This document shows, piece after piece, positions 21,514-33,303 of a DNA stretch of 64,000 bases (positions within the stretch are counted from its first letter, which is position 1; each line of letters begins with the position of its first letter). Origin of the DNA: Alectoria sarmentosa (lineage: Eukaryota; Ascomycota; Lecanoromycetes; Lecanorales; Parmeliaceae); NCBI GenBank assembly GCA_009733775.1, contig WOGZ01000081.1, forward strand, positions 1-64,000, given 5' to 3'. A model generated the notes under the pieces. The model searched no databases. It was given only the letters and a program-made list of their open reading frames with translations, and was not told the origin of the DNA. A program made the position numbers and the translations under genes.

Positions 21514-22618
21514 GTTGGATATCTGGAGGCTCGAGAAGGCTGTGGAGGATGTACGTCAAGGCATAAGAGGGGCCTACTTTGATCCTGTGTTGTTGATGGT
21601 GATGTTGTTAAGAGGCGACGCAAGGAGAGTCGAGAGATTTGGTTGGGCATTGGCTGCTGTCAGAGCTGACAATATTCCTCTTGCAGAGTGGAGTAACGCA
21701 AAGGTATAAAGGAATATCATGACCAAATCAGGACACAAGGACGCTCATCAAATACTGCACCTAGAAACAGAGGAGGTGGAAACGGGGCGAATGAAAAGAT
21801 ACACGAGCAAAGCGGTCATGGAACCAGCCCCGTGGGTCTAAGCCTCAGGGTCTCTCTGCAGGTACGATCTCAGACCCGCATCTCGCGAAAGGCGGAAGGG
21901 CAGCTGGAAAGAAAGCCGCTTGATCGCCGAAATACATGACTTCCTTTGGCTGCAAATTTGAAAAGAATCTTTGTTCTTGGAGTGACATACAACAAGATCG
22001 GACAAAGAATGCCAAAGTCACTGCTTACAAGTAGAGTACAGTGTGGACAGACCTATCGTGGCTGTCTGTCAAGTGTCAACGATAGAGACAATAACTGAAA
22101 GCGGCAGTCGCGTATGAGGCTGCTAATCACCAAACGGCTGCCGCCAGCTCAGGCTAAATGGCCGCATGGCCCTTCTAACATAGGCCGACACGTAGCCGCT
22201 AAAATCAGTAGGCGCTCTAAAGTCCAGAATTTGGCTTGCGGTATCATTGCAAGCCTTGCAATCGTCTCCTCTTCACGACAGATGTCCCGCTCTTTATTTC
22301 CCATTGGAGACTAATCACGAATATTGGCTTGAAGAGATACCGTGCATGCAGCATGCACGCACGCTTGAGCCGCGGACTGGCACAAAACCTGGGTCCAGAC
22401 TGCCAATGATAATTCACTCATGGATCGGCAATGACGACCAGCTCACTTGCGTGGTAGAAAGTGACTTCGGATCTTTTGTTTGAACCGTTGTAGACAAAAG
22501 AAATGAAGATATGCACTTGAAAAGCCAAGGGAAATGGGCGAAAGTCCACTCTAGCGTTTTGAAGCTTGCCAAGCCTCGGATATGAATGTCTGAACTCCTC
22601 CGATAGTGTTGCAGCCCT
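21514..22618. other. Intergenic, with one short palindrome
   Basis: No gene recognised. At 22341-22359 CGTGCATGC and GCATGCACG face each other around a single A, a perfect inverted repeat that might bind a dimeric regulator. Otherwise unremarkable. Confidence 0.4.
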
Positions 22619-24634
22619 TTAAGCAACATCAATGCTGACGATCTTGATATCTTCCTCTGGTTTTTCCTTATAGACTCTGGCATTCTCTATGCGATGCACC
22701 ACATCGAGCCCTTGCACAGCTCTCCCAAATATGGTGTGCTTCCTATCCAACCACGGCGTCCTTTCTGTCGTGATGAAAAATTGGCTGCCATTCGTATTTG
22801 GCCCAGCATTCGCCATGCTAACCGTGTAAGCTTTGTCATGTTTAAGAGCAGAAAATTCGTCCGCGAACTCGGTACCCCAGATGCTTTCACCACCAGTTCC
22901 ATCACCCAGCGGATCGCCACACTGGATCATGAATTTCCGTATCACGCGGTGGAAGATTGTATTGTTGTAGTAGCCGTTCTTGCTATGAGTGACGAAATTC
23001 TCCACAGCTTTGGGAGCAGCTTCGGGAAAAAGGCGGATGTGGATGTCTCCATAAGTTGTGTGCAGAATCGCCGCGCTACCGCTCTCCGCAGGCTTGGCTT
23101 CCGCTTGTTGCCGAGAATTGAGATTCTTGGGCTTTTCATTCTGCACGTCGCGAGAAGACTTGCTGATATCAGTCTCGTTGGTGAAAATGTAGAAGCGAAC
23201 TTTTCCTGAGCCAGTGGAAACGAGCATCGGATCTCGCTCTTCGGCTTCTTGGAGGAGAGGATTGGCGCTGGCAGCCATAGAGACCGTGACAACACCTTTC
23301 TTTTGAGGTTGACCCTGGTAAATAGCCAGATTGAGCGAGCGGAACGATTCTTCCTTACCGTAGACTTTGACAACTCGATTGGTCAGGGTATTGATGACCT
23401 TTGATCCCAGGATAGAGCCATAGATGATGAAATTGCCCGACTCGTCGAAAATTACGTTGATCTTGTTTTGAAATGCTGGATTCTCCAGTTCTCGTTCCAC
23501 AGCTAATCGCCTGCCAAACTCCACATCTTCGAGCTTCTGCAATGCTGTACCGGCTTGTTGCATGTCGGTGACTGTTAACAACGACTCGTCATACGTCCGG
23601 TAAAGCTTGCCAGTAGCAAAATCAAAGACTCTGACCTTTCGATCTGGAAAAGAAAATGTCGCAAAATGTGTACTAGAAGGTGAGATGGTGATGGAAGTTG
23701 GTAGACTTTTGGCTTTCTTGAATTCAAACAAATCTGTTGAGCTTTTGTATTTGAAAAGGTTGTCCGGTTTCTCGTAATTTTCTCCAGGGCTCCAATATTC
23801 AATCATGCCATTATCATCGGCAGAGATAGCGCAGTCATAGCCATTATTGTACGCAATTGTTCTCACTGAGCTTTTGTGCAGACTGGTGATTCTGTGTGTT
23901 GGAGCCTGCGATTCGCCCCTACCATCATAGATACTGATTACGTGGTCGCCCACGCTTGAGACAGCAAGTAATGGTAGCGAGGCGCCGCGCCTATGGACCC
24001 AACATATTGATCTAGGAACAAAGTCCAAATGAAGAATTGCAAGGAGATCTAAGAAGGCGTGTTAGCACACAATCTTCGCAAAGGTTCCACGGACCATACC
24101 GAAAGTGATGACATCGAAGATCTTGACGGTCTTGTCCACTCCAGCGGTAGCAAAGCTGCGTCCATCCTGGCTAATACTGACGCTCTTGATTTCTCCAACA
24201 TGTGCCCTGAACTCCTTCACCGACTCTATTCCCACCGCAACTTTCTTCCAGAACTTGACGACCCCGTCTACTGAGCTTGTAACTAAGAAATCTGTGAATG
24301 GAGTAATCGTGACGAAGGAGAGCTGGTCTTTGTGCATCAAAGATTTTGAGTAGCGCGGAGAGGAAGGGAGGGCGGAGATATATAGCTTCTCGTAAGGAAG
24401 CTTTCGACGCTTCTTTTTTGGGGCGCCCGAAGGCAGTGTGGGACCAAAGTCATCATCAGAGGAGCTGTCTATGTAGAAGTCAGCCAGAGGGGCAGACGAG
24501 CTGCTTCTAAGGATATATTTACCATCGTTCTGTACCAAGTCGCCGTTGGGCCTGGCCTGAATTACGTTCCCATCTTCCAATTCAGCCCGGGATCGCTTGT
24601 GTGCACTCTTGGGGGGGGTTTGTTCGGATTCCAT
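22619..24634 (-). CDS. cyp15: WD40-repeat cyclophilin, Cyp15/PPWD1 type
   Basis: Peptidyl-prolyl cis-trans isomerase of the nuclear, spliceosome-associated PPWD1 class, 654 residues. Two exons (24634-24100, 24048-22619) with a 51-bp intron GTATGG...TTAG; joining gives VKIFDVITFDLLAILHLDFVP, the expected family reading. The start MESEQTPPKSAHKRSR is preferred over an ATG 18 codons upstream. Residues about 60-350 hold WD40 repeats (FATAGVDKTVKIFDV, ISADDNGMIEYWSP). The C-terminal cyclophilin domain (about 495-654) keeps catalytic features: HRVIRKFMIQCGDP with R, F and Q, GSQFFITT, and the tryptophan of TPWLDRKHTIFG. It should act on splicing complexes. The neighbour FCF1 is on the same strand, about 1 kb away. 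Confidence 0.93.
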
Positions 24635-25675
24635 AGTTCGTTCTTCTTTCAGATAATCCAGTTGAGGAGTCTGAGCTAATGGAAACACTGAGCGAGTGCC
24701 TGAGCCTTGGCGCTATCCATGACTCGCCGAATATTCGCCGAGAGATTTAGCGTGTTCAAAATGAATTCGATGTCTGGTGGTCTTGGCATTTGTCTTCATC
24801 TCACTCCGTGACAGAATAGTTAAAGTGAGAATGTTATTAATTTGCAAAACAGTGAATAAATCTCAGCACTTCAGAGTCGCTTAGGGGTAATCTATGGCCA
24901 GCCTACACTCGTGTTGTATCGCAAGCTCATTACGATATGTACACCCGGTACAGTTCGAGTAGGAAACCTTAAACTATTTGGCCTACGATCCCCAAGCGAC
25001 ATGCAAGGTGACACTCTACGGTCTCAAAACCGCGCCAAGTGGTGGAGTAGCACTCTTGAATCTGCAGACCCCTTGCCACACTGCCAAGTCAACCTCAGTC
25101 CTCCACCACGATGATGAGCCATCTACGAAGCCAGCCCCGGTCTTCCGCTACTATCCTCTCATGACACAACGCAATGATGCTCCATTCACAGAATCAATCT
25201 CAGAAGGTGAGTCGAGTATGTTGATTCCATTATGGGGAACCTCGAGCAATGGCCTCCTCGACCCCAATATGAAAATAAAGAATGCATGACATCGCAGTAA
25301 AAGCCTTTTTCTACTCTTGCTTAAGCAAAGCCTTCATCTCCTCAAGTTCATTGCCTCGATCCACCCTTAACGGCCGTCATTTTGTACCTTGACCTTTTCC
25401 ATTCAAGGCGACGATTGCTATTTTCTCAAGTGCCCGGAAGTTGATCATCTCATGCCTGTACCAGTTCCCGGCTCTGCTGTAAGTATAAAAAGAGGGGTGG
25501 CAACTTGGAACAAATCCTTGAGTGCGGAAGCGTAGATCTTGGCTTCCAAGCAGCGAAGGTCATCCGGTACGAATATATGGTGGAGCACGGTCGTCAATAC
25601 TTCCATGGCCACAATTAGCATTCAAGGCGAAGCAGGGTTGTTTGCCCTTGCGATCTAGAGGCGGTATAGATGGCT
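24635..25675. other. Intergenic between Cyp15 and FCF1
   Basis: A frame at 24978-25289 ends in a plausible donor (GAAGGTGAGT), but I find no partner exon or recognisable domain. No RNA gene seen. The Cyp15 promoter must lie in its left part. Confidence 0.4.
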
Positions 25676-26852
25676 CTACTTTTCCGGCGCATCGGGTAAT
25701 CGCTCTATCACGTATTTTCCCCTGGCGACAGACATGATCGGTACCTATGCCTGTCAGTATGGTTTGACTACGCATCGTAAATTGGGTAGAAAGCTCTTAG
25801 CCAAACCTACACCGGGTATCTTCCGTATCCTCCTTTTCAGATCCCGATCATTCGTAGCTACAATGTAGACTTGAATTTCAAGGTCAGCGCTGCACCAAGG
25901 AGACAGAAGCAAGGATGCTGCCAAAACGTGTCTCAAGCAACTGATGTTCCAATATCCCTTAGGAGCGGACCACATCTGGATCTAACTTACTTTTGTGCTT
26001 CTGGACTCTTTCCACCAAGCAATCATCGGCATATATACCCTTATGATCACATTTCAATCTTTCCCATCGCTCGTCTCTTGCAATTCGCAGCGCTATACGA
26101 TACTTTTGCCCTAGCTTTTCTAATTCGGCCCTGAGTATGGGGTGAGCGTTATCAAAAACTCCAGGAAACCTGGGGAACCTACATAACGCACATGGTAATA
26201 ATCGGTGTGCATTTGGCGTAGAGACAGTCCATCCTGGTTCAAGTGAGAACGGTCAGACGTTTGCAGCCCGAGGGCGAAGGATGATGCTTCCTTACATTGT
26301 CGGCAAAATCTCGAGTTTGTGCTGAACGGTCAAGGACAAAAAGTTTGTGTCAACAAGAACCTGAAAGTCGTCAAAGTCAGGAGTTGGATGATGGAACACA
26401 GTTGGGATGAGATAGATGACGAGATTACATACGGAATATGGTGGGACGAGAGCTGCATAAATTTTCAGGATCAGCAAGTTTCTCCGATTCGTGTCTGATG
26501 CTACAAGACCAGTGTACTTGAATCTCGAAACACGGACTCCGAGGAGGAAGATAGCAGAGGAGGATACGTACCGGTGTTGTACTGGAAGAAAAGAGATGAG
26601 GAAACTTGAGGTCTGTGAGACGTTAGAGTGGGAAGATTCCAGGAAAGACTGGAGACGGACATTTCTCGAACAAGTTCATCCTTGGATTTGCGCTTGCTTT
26701 CGATGACGGCCTTGTCTTGGTTCTTCTTTAAACGAGCATCTCTCTGGCCGATGATTCTTTTGACCTGGACGGAATTCTGAGGGAGCGATCCTTATACAAC
26801 AGGGACAATAGCCTACCTGGGCGAACTTGCGTGTCTTTTTAATTGCCCCCAT
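25676..26852 (-). CDS. FCF1: rRNA-processing PIN-domain protein Fcf1
   Basis: A 194-residue component of the small-subunit processome needed for early 18S rRNA cleavages. Nine exons (26852-26817, 26764-26661, 26612-26572, 26452-26433, 26360-26296, 26233-26183, 26130-25991, 25869-25811, 25744-25676) sum to 195 codons. The protein reads MGAIKKTRKFAQVKRI, ..REIPQVSSSLFFQYNT, LVPPYSVLVDTNFLS, VMAELEKLGQKYRIALRIAR, DHKGIYADDCLVERV, HKIYIVATNDRDLKRRIRK and ends YVIERLPDAPEK. PIN acidic residues are visible in LVDTN, AELEKLG, ADD and ATND. Length equals the yeast protein. Introns 3 and 7 are about 120 nt, the others 48-72; intron 2 has an unusual GTCCGT donor. The gene is divergent from the CSI2-like gene. 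Confidence 0.93.
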
Positions 26853-27453
26853 TGGTGAGTCGTATGAATTGGAGCGTTTTCCTTTCGTTTTTTCTTTTTC
26901 AATAATGCGATTTTGCCAAAGCGAATTAAAGATTTTGATACTGGCTATTTTTAGCTTTCGATCGGAGCGTTGCCCCCCACTAAAGTGACTTTCCCTGCAG
27001 CTGGCTAGCGTAAAAAAAGATGCCGGAAATCAAAACACCATGCTTGCTCCTTGCTCTCCGACATGCACGCTCCAGCATCTGCATCAAGCACGCAAAAATT
27101 TCTTCTCTAATTCGACACGCACTCTCGTTACATCCCATTCGACACTCGTTATTCAAGCAATACCTTCTGGCCATCTCGGAACTCTCGTTCGTTCGTCCGT
27201 CAAGCTACGTGGACAAAGACTTGATTGGAAACAGGGGGCGCTTTCCATTTCTAAATTGATCAGCTTTCCTATCCTCCCCACATTACCACCCGGACATATT
27301 TCTCACAGCCCTCACCCTTCCGACGATCATACGTTTTGCAACCGTCGCTATCATATGATCAGGCAAATCTGAATCTGAACCCAAGCATAATATATCAAGC
27401 GAAAAAGGAGCGAGACCTTAATAAATAAAGCTTTTCCAAGGGCAAGATCAACG
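26853..27453. other. Divergent promoter of FCF1 and the CSI2-like gene
   Basis: About 600 bp between two divergent starts. An A/T-rich stretch (27400-27435, AAATAAATAAAGC) precedes the right-hand gene. No gene recognised. Confidence 0.5.
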
Positions 27454-28467
27454 ATGCGGCTTCACCAGAAGTCTCAATCCTGCTCCATATCAGCCCTTCT
27501 GGTTTCTCTCCTTCTCGTCAACCATGTGGTCGCGCAGGACTTAGGCGTCAAACTGCCTGGCGCGTCCTCCACGGCAGAAACATCGTCCAGTACTGAATCA
27601 TCTTCTCCAACCTCTACCACTTCTGCTACTAGCTCTTCTGCCAGTGCGTCTTCAACCGACGCAGCTGCTCTAACGGGTCTGCCCAAGCTAGCACAGGACA
27701 ACTACCCAGCTCCCACAGTACCTCCGACTGCGGGTGCGCCTTTCATGCAAAAGTCTTCTCTCCCGGATGGCACCATCTTCATATGTGTTGGTGCTGCTCT
27801 CGGCTTTATTGGTCTACTAGTCCTTGCTTGGCGTGGTCTGGTTGCCTGGTCATTACACCGATCCGTCCAAAGGGCTGCGATTGCACAATCGTCCAAATAC
27901 TCGCGTGTGGGAGATCCACGAGCAAACAATGGCAAGTCAACTGGCCCTTACTTTAGTCCAGGACCTGGGTCTACGTTGAGTCTCGACCATCTAGCAGCAA
28001 GTGGGAGAGGAGGGAACAAGACATCTTCCTCGGCTCGTGGGAGCCTATTCTTCTCGCCTACGGCAGGTACAGGCTTGCAGACGCCAGGTAACCGAGGGTC
28101 TAGTTATCTTCCTGCGGGGTACTATGCCGCTAGCAACTCTGCCCCGGGTGGTGGATCTGGAATGACGACCGTTGGGGGTGGAGGGATCGGACTTTCAAAT
28201 CTTGCACCTCAAAACCACCGATACTCAAGAGCAAGGTCGACTGGGCCAAGTCCACCCCGGTCACCCAGTCTTCCACCAAGTAGAGGCGCAGACTCGACTC
28301 TTGGAAAACTCAATACTGCGGATTTGACGATGCATGCAAGCAACAGCAGCCTCAATCTGTCCGCACCCCCTCAGGGCCGTGCACCGAGCGCATACCTAGA
28401 GGATCTTTTCGAGAATCATCCAGGCACTCCGCCGCCAGAAGAACACAGTAGAGGAAAGAGGTTCTGA
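27454..28467 (+). CDS. CSI2-like single-pass membrane protein
   Basis: 337 residues, one exon. An N-terminal signal peptide ends near residue 27 (LLVSLLLVNHVVAQ). Residues 35-75 are a Ser/Thr-rich stretch likely to be O-mannosylated. Then follows the family core, APFMQKSSLPDGTIFICV, leading into one transmembrane span (VGAALGFIGLLVLAWRGLVAW, read in two overlapping halves) and LHRSVQRAA on the cytosolic side. The last 190 residues are disordered, rich in G, S and P, with proline-directed SP sites. Fungal proteins with this core are usually named CSI2 after a yeast protein linked to chitin synthase 3; I infer a cell-surface or vacuolar role but the function is not proven. Confidence 0.8.
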   Translation: MRLHQKSQSCSISALLVSLLLVNHVVAQDLGVKLPGASSTAETSSSTESSSPTSTTSATSSSASASSTDAAALTGLPKLAQDNYPAPTVPPTAGAPFMQKSSLPDGTIFICVGAALGFIGLLVLAWRGLVAWSLHRSVQRAAIAQSSKYSRVGDPRANNGKSTGPYFSPGPGSTLSLDHLAASGRGGNKTSSSARGSLFFSPTAGTGLQTPGNRGSSYLPAGYYAASNSAPGGGSGMTTVGGGGIGLSNLAPQNHRYSRARSTGPSPPRSPSLPPSRGADSTLGKLNTADLTMHASNSSLNLSAPPQGRAPSAYLEDLFENHPGTPPPEEHSRGKRF

Positions 28468-28948
28468 GGGCTGTTCGATCGGGGCCTAAATTTTTGGAGT
28501 CTGGGTGCAAGGTGGAGATCACATGCGTGGTGTTGGATGGTCTCTATTCAAAAATTCTTGCATCGTGGCATGGGACTGGCGTTCTGGGAATTGTAAATCA
28601 AGGAGAGCTGCCTTGACGTTACTACAAATATTTACTTATATAGCCAGGACGTCTCAACAGCAGACTATCGCTTTGCTAATGAATGTTGAGCTGCTATGCT
28701 GCTGATAATTCAATTCCGTGTAAATTGACCAAATAACCTGTTTTTCTTGTCTTTGGTTCGCCGCAGCAGATGTTTGCAGACAAAGCGTTGTAGAAGACAT
28801 TGAATCGCTCGCTCTGGCTTCGCCTCAGCACCCCCACAGTTTCCCGCTTCTCATATCGTATATCTTCAACCGGTTTTCCACGGCCGCGCACAGACATCTA
28901 CGACACCGTGCATTTGATCTATTCCAATGTTCTTAGAACTCAGAGATC
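28468..28948. other. Intergenic between CSI2-like and recyclin genes
   Basis: Terminator region of the first gene and promoter of the second, same strand. No other feature recognised. Confidence 0.4.
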
Positions 28949-31862
28949 ATGTCCGCCTTCAGGAGGGTCAATGTGACTGGCGGGATTTCAAGACAGTCAA
29001 TATTGGCTCCCTTGCGGGAGACTCAGATTGTCAGCTCAAAGCCAGTACTTCCAGCAGGTATTGGAACTAAAGCTCAAGCTTGAGAACGCTTCCTGACTTT
29101 TGCTAGAGATACTCTCCACCATTCTCGATTACCTACCAGTCCCAGGCCAACTGCGATTTGCTCGGGTATCGAAACGAATGCTGGAGATGGTTTACGATGA
29201 CACGAGATGGGTGCAAAGACTACAGCTTATGGCATGCTGGGACGAGAACGAAGCCAGAAAGAGGACAGATGCAGCGAGACGAAAGAGGTCGGAGACTCTG
29301 CAAATCATGCGCCAAGAGAACACCAAACGTGCTGGAATTGGGGTCAATGGTACAGCAAGTGGGACAAATGGCTCAGAGAAGGCAGAGACACCCAGTGTTA
29401 CCATTTTCGACGCCACAGGAGACGTTGCAGGACAGGATGAGAAGACGAATGACGCCCCATTGAAGGCAGCGCCAACGGTTGAGGATGGATTCGATGCAAT
29501 TGAAATCTCCCCTAAAGGAAGGCCCGCAGCCTTCATACCGCCAGATACTGCGTCACCAATAGACGTCTTCACTCGTGTTTGTTCACTCCGGGGTTTCGCG
29601 CGGCAAGAATACGGCAAGGTCTATGGAGCTCTGGCCCCTTTCTACTTTGACGCCATACGCTGCGAGAATCATACGCATGCTACAGTCTTCCGCACCTACA
29701 GAGACCCAAGTCAGCAAGCCCGGATGCTCTCCAACATAAGCAAGTTCTCCAATAGTGACATCTCTGAAGGATGGCAGAAACGGAAGGAGAAATTCGATGC
29801 TTTGGTCAGAGCCTTCGAGATGGCAGTCTCCAAGGAGTTTGAGCAAGCTTTGGACGCTGGAGATGTTGCTGGGAAAATGAGAAAATATGCGCATGTTCTT
29901 GTCTATCTCAATGGTGGCCATTCGGGGGTAGAGCTTTTTATCTCGAGGAGCTCAATTATTGGCTCAAGGTATAGGTTGGGCAATGCCCTGGATTGTCTGA
30001 ACCAAAAAGGGCCTGGTAGCTTCTCAGCAGAGGAGTCGTACAGTTTCTTCAGTAATGTGTCAACGGCTTTCAATGAGCAGGTCGGTGTCATCGACCGGGT
30101 CTTTCCCACTTCTGTCAATGCCATTGTACCGTTTGTGCAACGAGTTGGTAAAGCGGTCATCTCGGATTATCTAACCACCTTGTATGATGAAGCGCACCGT
30201 ACGAATACTGAGTCTTATTTGAGAGCCGTATCCACTACTTGCGACCAGTGTCTAGAAATGGCAAGATCTTTGAGGCCAACATCTGCCTCTGGAGACGATT
30301 TCTACGAGACCGTGGACGAGGTCATTGCTAGCATCTTCGAACCTCACATAGATTTCTACCTGAGAGAAGAATTGGAGTTCTTCAAGAAGAGGTCCAATGC
30401 GGAAGTTAACATTTGGGAAAAACAGCTCTCTGAACAAGATGCGTCTATGCAATCAATGTTTATGTCCAACGTCAACCGCCAAGCTGACAAACGGGATTTC
30501 TTAACCTCTTTCAAAAAGGTGGTCATGATGCCTGTTAATGTGTTGCCTACCTTCCCAATGTCATCCCCATTTGGCGGCAAGCCGGCCACTGCAAAAGCCC
30601 TGGTGAATGGAGAGGCCCTGGCGACCACAGAAATCTCGGGATCTCAGACTTCTACAAGAACGTCGAGTCCGGGCGTCATCAACGGCACTACCTTGAGCGT
30701 CAACAAACCTGCAACTCCATTGCCAGAGCCACCCACAACGGAGTTGGCCGCCAAAGCCGCAATCATGAACTCCAGACTGGAAGGTATTCGCTCTCTTTTC
30801 AGCATCGAAGTAGCTTTGAACCTTGTCCATACCGCGAAGTCCAGTATCGAACGAGCCGCTGTCTTTGTTAAACTTGGTGGGCACTTCGGCAGCGATGCCC
30901 GTCTACAGTGCGAGTTTGTATTTATCTCGCTATTGCAGACCTTGGGCACGCGTCACATCAAAGCCGGCTTTGACCAGGCGGTAGATCACTTATCAAAATA
31001 TGAACCTAAAGAGATCAACGAGAAACAGCGGTCTGGCGTCACGCCACTGGTCACCTTTTTAGAGCTTGTCAACGTGGGAGATCTGATTCAACAGATGCTG
31101 GACGTTTTCTACGAGCAGGAGCTCGTTGCAACTAAACTCTCCGACCGCAATGATTTTCTCAACCCTGCTGCCAAGGAGAAGAAACGCTTCGAGCAAATGC
31201 TCGATGAACGCGTGGCCGCTGGGCTCAACAAGGGCATTGAAGTATTGATGGCAGAAGTAGAGTACTTGTACGCTACGGGCCAGAAACCTCAGGACTTCAA
31301 CCCAGGCCCTACAAGTGGAGGCGATCCCGACATTATGGACATTGGCCCGAGTCAGACAGCGATACAAGTCGTCGAAACGGTATCTTCCCACACGAAAATG
31401 CTGGTCGGCAGCACTGACAAGAACATGCTCGATGTCTTCAACCAGGAAGTGGGGATGCGGCTCTTCACGGCGTTGTGCAAACATTTGAAAATGCAGCGTA
31501 TCAGCGTCAACGGTTCGATCAAACTGATAAGGTGCAAAACCCCTCATCACACCTTTCTCCGAAGCCTTAGCACTGACCCTCCCTATCTTAGCGACATGAA
31601 TCTCTACTTCACCTACATCGAAACGCTCAAGAACCACGACCTGCTGCAGTTTTTCAAAGCCCTCCGCGAGCTCTCGCAAATCTACCTGGTCGATCCCTCG
31701 GATGCAAAGGAGCTGGCGACAATCATCGCGGACGGCGATCGTTTCCATGGCATCTTTCGCGCCGAGGAAGTCTACCAGTTCGCGCAAAGGCGGGCGGACT
31801 GGTACCAGATCAGGAGCAAAGTCGAGAGGGCAATGTATGGTATCGGCTGCATGGTGATGTGA
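28949..31862 (+). CDS. RCY1: Recyclin-1, F-box and Sec10-like trafficking protein
   Basis: A 954-residue F-box protein for recycling of endocytosed membrane proteins from endosomes to the Golgi. Two exons: 28949-29057 and 29107-31862. The 49-bp intron (GTATTG...GCTAG) restores LPAEILSTILDYLPVP at the F-box. The start MSAFRRVNVTGG is upstream of the long frame. The F-box covers about residues 35-80 (LRFARVSKRMLEMVYDDTRW). The region from about 165 on is the long helical Sec10/CATCHR-like part (SPIDVFTRVCSLRGFARQEY at its start). A low-complexity linker lies at about 545-600. The protein ends GIGCMVM: the last four residues fit a CaaX prenylation box, and yeast Rcy1 is also CaaX-prenylated. Length matches fungal orthologues. 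Confidence 0.92.
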
Positions 31863-32445
31863 GTAGCATGGGGATTGGGGTTGGCATCGCTGGACTTGCT
31901 GGCATTGGAGCGAATGGAATACGGAGGGTATATAAAGCTGTTGGCACTACCATGTGGATACGTACATTATCAATTTACATACTACCTGCAGCTACAACGC
32001 TGCTTCTTCATGCAATCGGAAGAGTCCTCCAGTGTTGTTTGGCAATATGCAGATTCCCCATTGGAACGTGCATGCTCCTGCCTTTACATCTATTCCCTTG
32101 CGTGGGCTGTTGCATAGGCTCGCCTTGATAGCCACAGCCTGCAACATGTATAGAAGAGGAATGTTCCATCGGAAACGGCAGTGAAGGAATCCGTCATGCC
32201 TTTTTTACGCATGTCAGTTTCGGGGCGACTGGTCGCATATCGGGTCCACGAAAATTTGCACAAGGGACATTGTGACCGCTAATGGCGTTGCTCCTGTGTC
32301 TTTGACACGTCTTCGCGACTTGCGAAGCAATCCTACCGATGGTCCGGATATGCGCACAAACAGGCTGTTAAAAGAATAGAAAAAAACAAGTTGTAGCACG
32401 TTCCAGTCCGCTCCTGCCCCTTTTCTCCTTGTCAGGACAAGAGCT
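31863..32445. other. Intergenic, no gene recognised
   Basis: Overlapping short frames directly after the recyclin stop are shadows. No RNA or repeat found. Confidence 0.4.
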
Positions 32446-33255
32446 ATGGGTATCCGAAATGCTTCGAGCACTGCCATCGTGCTTCCATTGGCGCTGCTAA
32501 ACGCTCTGGCCGTTTCCGCTGCCGAGAAGAGCGTTTGCAGTGTCCCATATTTTGGCCTTCCCGACCTCCAGGCCTGCAACTCTCTGCTATTCAGTAGCGG
32601 GACGCCGGGACATAGGGGGATCGTTCACATAGATGCAGCAGACCATGCCTTCCTCCTGCCGGGGTTTGCGGAGGCTTCCGAATTCACAGAGGAACAGTGG
32701 ACGTACAAGACTTATCTTCGTCAAATATTCTCGAATCGTAGGTATCCTCTACCCCTGATTGTGGGAGGACTGAGGGATTTGAGACTGACTTGAACACCTG
32801 CTGGTCAATGTCAGAGGGATGCAAGATCACTTTGACTGTTCAGGCGGATCCGAAAGGGGGCTTCACTCATGACACTTCACATTGGCCATACATAGCCTAC
32901 GACGGACAGCTGATTGTAGAGGATTGCCTGGGCTATCTACACCCTGGAGCGCCTCGCTCTGGCGGTCAAGAGAAATCAGGTACGTGAGCCCAATGGGGAA
33001 TCGTTGGCAGTAGCGTGAGAGGTTGATGGGGTCTGCTTAGGTGCTGGGCATAAACTTGACATATACATATATTCCTGGGGATCGAAATTCGACCACAACA
33101 TATCGCCACAACTGGTAGCAAGTAACAGTATCGTCGCCAGTAGTGGGGGAGCTGTGGGCAACGTCAGGATTACTGCACGAAAACCATTGTCCACAGTCAC
33201 ACTCCCTTTCCTCGAGTCCCGAAATCTGGGAGCTGAGAGTCGGCAACCGAGCTGA
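32446..33255 (+). CDS. Secreted cysteine-containing protein, three exons
   Basis: Exons 32446-32737, 32815-32979 and 33041-33255 join in frame to 223 residues. Introns of 77 and 61 bp have GTAGGT/GTACGT donors and TCAG/TTAG acceptors. Residues 1-26 (MGIRNASSTAIVLPLALLNALAVSAA) are a signal peptide. The mature protein has four cysteines: in SVCSVPYFG, LQACNSLL, QGCKITLTV and VEDCLGYL, allowing two disulfides. The third exon reads AGHKLDIYIYSWGSKFDHN and then a Ser/Ala/Gly-rich tail. No membrane span or GPI signal is evident. No known family recognised; it is a candidate small secreted protein of the effector-like kind, but nothing shows an interaction role. Confidence 0.55.
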
Positions 33256-33303
33256 GACGGATGGAGACAGACCAGATGCGTCAAAGTCTACCGCATCTCC
33301 GCA

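Noticed and set aside
21560..21643. Upstream exon for the hypothetical protein at 21058-21513
   Set aside because: The in-frame joining intron would be 38 nt, shorter than any other in this window; left as uncertain 5' end.
24978..25289. 103-codon frame with a GTGAGT near its end, possible first exon
   Set aside because: No compatible downstream exon or recognisable domain before the FCF1 3' end.
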